This document shows positions 3,946 through 6,671 of a DNA stretch of 6,671 nt, piece after piece; position 1 is the first letter of the stretch; each line of letters begins with the position of its first letter. Below the pieces are notes generated by a model. It made no database searches and had not been told where the DNA came from. It saw only the letters and a list, made by a program, of their open reading frames with translations. The stretch spans positions 1 through 6,671 of the forward strand of contig JAAZFD010000217.1 in the NCBI GenBank assembly GCA_012511925.1, written 5' to 3'. A program made the translations under genes and the position numbers. Source of the DNA: Clostridiales bacterium (GTDB lineage Bacteria > Bacillota > Clostridia > Christensenellales > CAG-138).

Positions 3946-5136
3946 ATGAGCAAGAGACTAAACAAACCCTACATTGTTTTGGTTGCAGGGATGCTGATAC
4001 AGTTATGCGCAGGCATAATTTATATGTGGAGCATATTTAAAGCACCAGTAGAATTACATTTTAATAATTGGGAAGGAGCCGCACTCACTTCGTCAATAAT
4101 GCTATCAGCCTACGTGGCTGGTTTGATTGTTGGGGGTAGGGCGCAAGACAAATTCGGACCCAAAAAAGTTGTATTTTTCGGAAGCGTGCTAATTTGCATC
4201 GGAATGGTGCTAACTGCATTCGTTCCCATTAAAATACCCGAATTGATTTACCTAACCTACGGCATAATAGGCGGTCTAGGAGTTGGAATCGTATATACCA
4301 CAACCGTGGCAGTTGTTCAAAAATGGTTTCCTAAAAAGCGTGGCTTTGCAACTGGAATGATGGTAAGCTCATTCGGTTTTTCGTTGGTGCTGTTTGCACC
4401 TGTAACAAAGGCACTAATTGCTGCTAAGGGCGTTCCGTTTACGTTCATAGCTATAGGAATTATGTTCTTTTTGATTTGTGCGCCATGCTCGTTTTTGATA
4501 ACAAATCCGAAAACCTCTGAACTCGAAAACATAAACGAGCAAAAATCAAAGCAAAAGAACTACACAACGAAAGAAATGCTAAAAACTCGCCAATTTTATA
4601 TGATTGCATTTGCGATGTTCTTTACGCTTCCTGCCTATTTCATACTAAACCCCTTGTTCGTTTCGTTGGGGGTTGAAAGAGGATTATCTGAAAACTTAGC
4701 GGTTTTGGGAGTTATGATTACAGGAATAGCAAGCGCTTGCGGGCGTTTAGGCTTCTCTTGGCTTTCGGATATAATCGGAAGAAAGAGGGCAATCGTAAGC
4801 TTCATTCTTATAAATCTTTTTGCGACTATCGGAGTTATTTTTGCCAAAGATTACTTGTTCTTGGTGTGCATTGGTGCTGTTGCGTTGTCTTTTGGAGGTT
4901 CAGCCGGTGTATATCCTGCATTAACTGCTGATTACTACGGCACTAAGCATAGCGGACTAAACTATGGCTGCGTTATGTTGGGATTTGGTTTTTCTTCGCT
5001 GATTACTCCCATAGTAGCCAACATCATTTCTCCAAGTGGCGACCATACCTTGCCGCTAATAATCGCCGCAGCAACATCTTTATTCGCATCAAGCCTAATT
5101 ATGTTGCTAAAACCACTTAAACAAACCGAAAATTGA
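3946..5136 (+). CDS. MFS transporter, oxalate/formate antiporter (OFA) type
   Basis: An inner-membrane secondary transporter of 396 residues, the normal MFS length, with about 12 hydrophobic spans split by a charged central loop (residues about 188-212, rich in Lys/Glu/Asn). The opening (LVAGMLIQLCAGIIYMWSIF) is characteristic of OFA-type carriers related to OxlT and YhjX. The MFS motif A lies between spans 2 and 3 (GGRAQDKFGPKK) and a second copy between spans 8 and 9 (SDIIGRKR), and QKWFPKKRGFATG follows span 4. The substrate cannot be read from sequence: OFA members carry small organic acids such as oxalate, formate or pyruvate, but many are unassigned. AAAAGGGG lies just upstream of ATG 3946, with GAGGA a little further out. 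The gene ends in TGA. The ABC gene starts 13 bases later with no terminator between, so the two are probably co-transcribed. Confidence 0.92.
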   Translation: MSKRLNKPYIVLVAGMLIQLCAGIIYMWSIFKAPVELHFNNWEGAALTSSIMLSAYVAGLIVGGRAQDKFGPKKVVFFGSVLICIGMVLTAFVPIKIPELIYLTYGIIGGLGVGIVYTTTVAVVQKWFPKKRGFATGMMVSSFGFSLVLFAPVTKALIAAKGVPFTFIAIGIMFFLICAPCSFLITNPKTSELENINEQKSKQKNYTTKEMLKTRQFYMIAFAMFFTLPAYFILNPLFVSLGVERGLSENLAVLGVMITGIASACGRLGFSWLSDIIGRKRAIVSFILINLFATIGVIFAKDYLFLVCIGAVALSFGGSAGVYPALTADYYGTKHSGLNYGCVMLGFGFSSLITPIVANIISPSGDHTLPLIIAAATSLFASSLIMLLKPLKQTEN

Positions 5137-5149
5137 AAAGAGGAATTAT

Positions 5150-6671
5150 ATGTTACAACTAAAAAATATTTCAAAAAGCTACACAACTGGCGATTTCACT
5201 CAAGTTGCACTTGATGATGTTTCGCTAAACTTTCGTAAAAACGAGTTCGTCGCAATCTTAGGTCAAAGCGGCTCAGGAAAAACTACCTTTCTAAACATTA
5301 TTGGCGGACTCGACAGGTGCGCTTCCGGTGATTTAATAATCAACGGAAAATCCACAAAGCGCTTTAAAGACAAGGATTGGGACGCATACAGAAACAACAG
5401 CATAGGCTTCGTATTTCAAAGCTATAATCTGATTTCGCACCTAAACATTGTTGATAATGTTGAAATGGGAATGACTCTAAGCGGTGTTCCTGCTAAAGTT
5501 AAGCGCAAAAAGACTATTGAAGTACTTACAAAGGTTGGGCTAAAAGACCACTTGCACAAAAAGCCGAATCAATTATCTGGTGGACAAATGCAACGTGTTG
5601 CGATTGCACGTGCGCTTGCAAACGACCCCGATATTATTCTTGCGGACGAGCCAACAGGTGCCCTCGATACACACACAAGCGAGCAGATTTTAGATTTAAT
5701 CAAGGAAGTTGCTAAGGACAAACTCGTAATAATGGTTACTCACAACAAGGAGCTTGCAGAGAAATACGCAGACAGGATAGTTAGCTTTTCGGATGGAAAG
5801 GTGGTTGCGGATTCTAACCCCAAGGAATTTGAACAGCATGAGGAAAGCTACAAGCTGAAAAAAACGAGCATGAGCTTCTTTACTGCGCTAAAACTTTCGG
5901 GAAAAAACATCATAACAAAAAAGTGGAGAACGTTTTTAACCTCTTTCGCTTCAAGCATAGGAATAATAGGAATTGCGCTGATTCTTTCGCTTTCAAATGG
6001 TTTTGATAAGCAAATCAATGACTTTGAAACGAGTACATTGTCGAATTTCCCGATTATAATACAAAGAGCCACCATGGATATGGATATTATGGCAATGCGG
6101 GAAATGAGAAACGGCGGAGACTTGGAATCGTTCCCAAGCGAACAGGTTATATTTCCTTTTGACCCTACAGACAACATGGTTATTCACACGAATGTGCTCA
6201 CAAAAGAGTACATCGACTATATAAAGGCATTAGATGCAAGTCTGATTGACGGTGTTTCACTTACACGAAGCGCAAGAATGAATTTACTTCGATTAGAGGG
6301 CGATACTGCCGTAACGGTTAAAAATAATAGCATTAACTTTTCTAGTTTTCCAAAAAAGGCAAACGAGGGTATTGCATCGTATTTAGAGAACAGATATGAT
6401 TTGATTTACGGCGAGCTACCCACCTCAAAAACTGATTTAGTATTAGTTTTAGACGAATACAATAGGGTGAACATCAATATGCTAAAGGCTTTGGGAATAG
6501 ATAAAGGCTCTGAATCCGTTTCATTTGATGAGCTAATAGGTTATGAGTTAAAGTTAATCCTAAACGATGATTTCTATGTGAAAAACGGAGATAACTTCAC
6601 GATAAACGGCTCAAACTTTTTAGATTTATATAATAGCGATAATGCGATTACTCTAACGATTGTTGGAATAG
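5150..6671 (+). CDS. ABC transporter ATPase-permease fusion, MacB/FtsX type (partial, 3' end missing)
   Basis: AAAGAGGA lies 5 bases before ATG 5150. The frame is open to the window end, so 507 codons are visible and the C-terminus is missing. The ATPase domain (about 1-225) is complete: Walker A GQSGSGKT (38-45), Q-loop Gln90, signature LSGGQ (142-146), Walker B ILADE with D166/E167, ALD D-loop (171-173) and switch His198. It is of the LolD/MacB class. A linker leads to a first membrane span (about 261-283, with [13 protein letters not shown]), followed by a long extracytoplasmic region of at least 220 residues, ending in TLTIVGI, the type of strand usually found just before the next span. 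This layout fits ATPase-first mechanotransmission exporters of Gram-positive bacteria, often linked to export or resistance to peptides and other antimicrobials. The substrate here is unknown. Its partner gene is the MFS transporter upstream. Confidence 0.92.
   Translation, partial: MLQLKNISKSYTTGDFTQVALDDVSLNFRKNEFVAILGQSGSGKTTFLNIIGGLDRCASGDLIINGKSTKRFKDKDWDAYRNNSIGFVFQSYNLISHLNIVDNVEMGMTLSGVPAKVKRKKTIEVLTKVGLKDHLHKKPNQLSGGQMQRVAIARALANDPDIILADEPTGALDTHTSEQILDLIKEVAKDKLVIMVTHNKELAEKYADRIVSFSDGKVVADSNPKEFEQHEESYKLKKTSMSFFTALKLSGKNIITKKWRTFLTSFASSIGIIGIALILSLSNGFDKQINDFETSTLSNFPIIIQRATMDMDIMAMREMRNGGDLESFPSEQVIFPFDPTDNMVIHTNVLTKEYIDYIKALDASLIDGVSLTRSARMNLLRLEGDTAVTVKNNSINFSSFPKKANEGIASYLENRYDLIYGELPTSKTDLVLVLDEYNRVNINMLKALGIDKGSESVSFDELIGYELKLILNDDFYVKNGDNFTINGSNFLDLYNSDNAITLTIVGI

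Noticed and set aside
3459..3965. 168-codon open frame on the - strand
   Set aside because: It lies opposite the membrane gene, runs across its terminator and the MFS promoter, and resembles no protein. The + strand has promoter, ribosome binding site and coherent hydrophobic pattern.
5848..6187. Open frames on the - strand inside the ABC gene
   Set aside because: They overlap a continuous, motif-bearing ABC frame on the + strand and are shadows of it.

Overview
The window looks like chromosomal DNA from a low-GC Gram-positive bacterium, most likely a Clostridia-like member of the Bacillota. The grounds are AT-rich coding sequence, strong GGAGG-type ribosome binding sites, sigma-A promoters with an extended -10 (TGnTATAAT), tRNA genes that encode their CCA ends, and a TL5/Ctc-type ribosomal protein L25. 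TGG encodes Trp throughout and TGA is used as an ordinary stop (end of the MFS gene), so the genetic code appears standard. The genus cannot be named from this sequence alone. All genes I can support are on the + strand.

Layout. Positions 3-349 hold four tightly packed tRNA genes (Asp-GTC, Phe-GAA, Thr-TGT, Tyr-GTA), closed by a strong intrinsic terminator at 350-382. A 27-codon ORF with a good ribosome binding site follows (416-499), predicted to encode a one-helix membrane peptide with a GxxxGxxxG zipper. A sigma-A promoter at 572-599 then drives the L25 gene (667-1284), which has its own terminator at 1299-1341. A separate promoter drives tRNA-Leu(CAG) at 1399-1485. Next is a hypothetical gene of 122 codons (1628-1996).

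The middle of the window appears to be decaying or phase-broken. A lipoprotein zinc carboxypeptidase of family M14 starts at 2067 directly under a promoter, with no room for a leader or ribosome binding site, and is cut by an in-frame TGA at 3033-3035. The same frame continues for 47 more residues that carry the expected catalytic glutamate. Just downstream, a consensus promoter (3232-3259) leads into a membrane-protein gene whose frame breaks at about 3470 in a way that adding one T would exactly repair. Two adjacent genes with single-base lesions could mean real pseudogenisation or sequence error.

The right side is an apparent two-gene operon: an intact 396-residue MFS transporter of the oxalate/formate antiporter type (3946-5136) and, 13 bases later, a fused ABC ATPase-permease of the MacB/FtsX type (5150 onward) that runs off the window end. 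The housekeeping left half (tRNAs, L25) and the surface and transport right half show no visible functional link. I found no mobile element, CRISPR array, origin or clearly new multi-gene system. The points most worth checking are the interrupted peptidase, its leaderless start, the frameshifted membrane protein and the small zipper peptide.
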